Below are positions 62,513 through 64,000 of a stretch of 64,000 bases of DNA, piece after piece (the stretch's first letter is position 1; each line of letters starts with the position of its first letter). The notes under the pieces were generated by a model. The model was given only the letters and a program-made list of their open reading frames with translations. It ran no database searches and was not told the origin of the DNA. The position numbers and the translations under genes were made by a program. The DNA is from Acidovorax facilis (GTDB lineage: Bacteria; Pseudomonadota; Gammaproteobacteria; Burkholderiales; Burkholderiaceae_C), in assembly GCF_023913775.1 (NCBI RefSeq), contig NZ_JAMXAX010000014.1, forward strand, positions 1 through 64,000, given 5' to 3'.

Positions 62513-64000
62513 ATGATCCGACTCTCCGAAATCCGGCTGCCCTTCACCGTGGCCGAAGCCCCCGAGGCGCCCCTGCGCGCCGCTGCCACCCAAATCCTGG
62601 GCCTGGCGGACACCGACATCGCCCACCTGCACGTCTTCAAGCGCAGCTTTGATGCGCGCAAGGCCGACCTGCTGGCGGTCTACATCGTGGACATCACCCT
62701 CGCGCAGCCCGCGCGCGAAGCCGCCCTCCTGGCCCAGTTTGCGGGCAACCCGCACATCCAGCCCACGCCCGACATGGCCTGGCACCCTGTGGGCCAGGCC
62801 CCGGCAGACCTGCCCCTGCGCCCCGTGGTGGTGGGCTTTGGCCCCTGCGGCATCTTTGCGGCCCTGGTGCTGGCGCAGATGGGCTTCAAGCCCATCGTGC
62901 TGGAGCGCGGCAAGACCGTGCGCGAGCGCACCAAAGACACCTGGGGCCTGTGGCGCAAGCGCGAGCTGCATGCCGAAAGCAACGTGCAATTTGGCGAAGG
63001 CGGCGCCGGCACTTTCAGCGACGGCAAGCTCTACAGCCAGATCAAGGACCCGCGCCACCTGGGCCGCAAAGTGATGAACGAGTTCGTCAAAGCCGGTGCG
63101 CCCGAAGAGATTTTGTACGTCGCCCACCCGCACATCGGCACCTTCAAGCTGGTGAAGGTGGTGGAGAACCTGCGCGAGCAGATCATTGCGCTGGGTGGCG
63201 AGATCCGCTTTGAGCAGCGCGTGACGGACGTGATCATCGAAGGCACCGGTGAAGCCCGCCACCTGCGCGGCCTGAAGGTGCTGAACCAGGCCACAGGCGA
63301 GACCACCGAGCTGCGTGCCGACCACGTGGTGATGGCGCTGGGCCACAGCTCGCGCGACACCTTTGCCATGCTGTACCAGCGCGGCGTGGCCATGGAGGCC
63401 AAGCCGTTTTCCATCGGCTTTCGCATCGAGCACCCACAGGGCGTGATCGACCGCGCCCGCTGGGGTCGCCACGCGGGCCACCCGCTGCTGGGCGCTGCCG
63501 ACTACAAGCTGGTGCACCACGCCGCCAACGGGCGCGCGGTGTACAGCTTCTGCATGTGCCCCGGTGGCACCGTGGTGGCCGCTACCAGCGAGCCCAACCG
63601 CGTGGTGACCAACGGCATGAGCCAGTATTCGCGCAACGAGCGCAATGCCAACGCGGGCATGGTGGTGGGCATCGACCCACGCGACTACCCGCAGGAGGCG
63701 CAGGCGTTTGAAACCCACCTGGGCCAGACCTATGGCGTGGAAGCCCTGCCCGCCGGGCAGTTCCACCCGCTGTCGGGCAGCGTGCTGCAGCGCCAGCTCG
63801 AATCCAATGCCTTTGTGCTGGGCGGGCGTGACTACAGTGCGCCAGGCCAGCTGGTGGGCGAGTTCATTAGTGGCAAGCCTTCGACCCAGCTGGGCAGCGT
63901 GGAGCCCTCGTACAAGCCCGGCGTGGCCCTGGGCGACCTGCACGCCGCCTTGCCCGGCTACGCCATCGAGGCGCTGCGCGAGGCGCTGCCCGTGTTCGGC
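62513..64000 (+). CDS. FAD-dependent dehydrogenase, COG2509 type (partial, runs off the window)
   Basis: The frame is open from the ATG at 62513 to the window edge, at least 496 codons. An N-terminal domain of about 90 residues (MIRLSEIRLPFTVAEAPE) precedes the FAD-binding VVVGFGPCGIFAALVLAQMG with its dinucleotide motif and Glu in VLERG. QFGEGGAGTFSDGKLYSQI, VMALGHSSRDTF and YSFCMCPGGTVVAATSE, all conserved in COG2509, follow. The biochemical role is unknown. Only the C-terminal end is missing here. Confidence 0.9.
   Translation, partial: MIRLSEIRLPFTVAEAPEAPLRAAATQILGLADTDIAHLHVFKRSFDARKADLLAVYIVDITLAQPAREAALLAQFAGNPHIQPTPDMAWHPVGQAPADLPLRPVVVGFGPCGIFAALVLAQMGFKPIVLERGKTVRERTKDTWGLWRKRELHAESNVQFGEGGAGTFSDGKLYSQIKDPRHLGRKVMNEFVKAGAPEEILYVAHPHIGTFKLVKVVENLREQIIALGGEIRFEQRVTDVIIEGTGEARHLRGLKVLNQATGETTELRADHVVMALGHSSRDTFAMLYQRGVAMEAKPFSIGFRIEHPQGVIDRARWGRHAGHPLLGAADYKLVHHAANGRAVYSFCMCPGGTVVAATSEPNRVVTNGMSQYSRNERNANAGMVVGIDPRDYPQEAQAFETHLGQTYGVEALPAGQFHPLSGSVLQRQLESNAFVLGGRDYSAPGQLVGEFISGKPSTQLGSVEPSYKPGVALGDLHAALPGYAIEALREALPVFG

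Overview
The window is a GC-rich chromosomal segment of a betaproteobacterium, most likely a member of the Comamonadaceae close to Acidovorax. This is inferred from the complete betaproteobacterial division and cell-wall (dcw) gene order, a cysteine-poor DksA, an IPTL-CTERM secreted protein and the intergenic repeat families. No 16S gene is present to confirm it.

Layout. Positions 2-91 hold the last codons of a chemoreceptor. Positions 214-18326 (minus strand) are a full dcw cluster, read from the promoter end as mraZ-rsmH-ftsL-ftsI-murE-murF-mraY-murD-ftsW-murG-murC-ddl-ftsQ-ftsA-ftsZ, mostly joined by 4-base stop/start overlaps and preceded by a four-repeat MraZ operator. Positions 18580-25969 (minus) carry hslU, hslV, a STAS-like protein, dksA, a COG0523 metallochaperone GTPase and an RlmI-type methyltransferase. 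Positions 26182-36503 are a signalling island: cheW and a chemoreceptor, then two divergent operons around a palindromic promoter region. One encodes an HTH-REC regulator and a REC-HPt protein. The other encodes a stand-alone receiver, an HD-GYP phosphodiesterase, a periplasmic solute-binding protein and two membrane histidine kinases. Positions 36560-38240 are a frameshifted IPTL-CTERM surface protein. Positions 38538-41992 carry lepB, xerC, a DUF484 gene and dapF. Positions 42109-48630 hold a GST, a 65-residue ORF, a Nudix/metallo-beta-lactamase fusion, a degenerate RluF-like protein, a DUF898 membrane protein and an M48 peptidase. Positions 48743-49082 are RNase P RNA. Positions 49415-50424 are a cytoplasmic-type amidase overlapping a small exported protein, a candidate effector/immunity pair. 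Positions 50537-57877 are an RNA-repair locus: rtcR, a sigma-54 promoter, a structured RNA region with two anticodon-less tRNA mimics, a slipin, an unknown protein, rtcB, a low-GC unknown and rtcA. The window ends with cysK, a ybhP-clsB-ybhN-like lipid operon and a truncated FAD-dependent dehydrogenase.

The most striking features are: (1) the tRNA-mimic RNA under RtcR/sigma-54 control, which resembles bacterial Y RNAs although no Ro60 gene is present in the window; (2) a dispersed ~55-bp palindromic repeat found ten times in 64 kb, seven times inside or at the end of housekeeping coding sequences (murC, murG, murD, murE, rlmI, dapF and the Nudix/MBL gene), where it encodes extra peptide; (3) the amidase/immunity-like pair; and (4) the compact multi-component phosphorelay. 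All calls are from reading the sequence and family knowledge; no database search was run.
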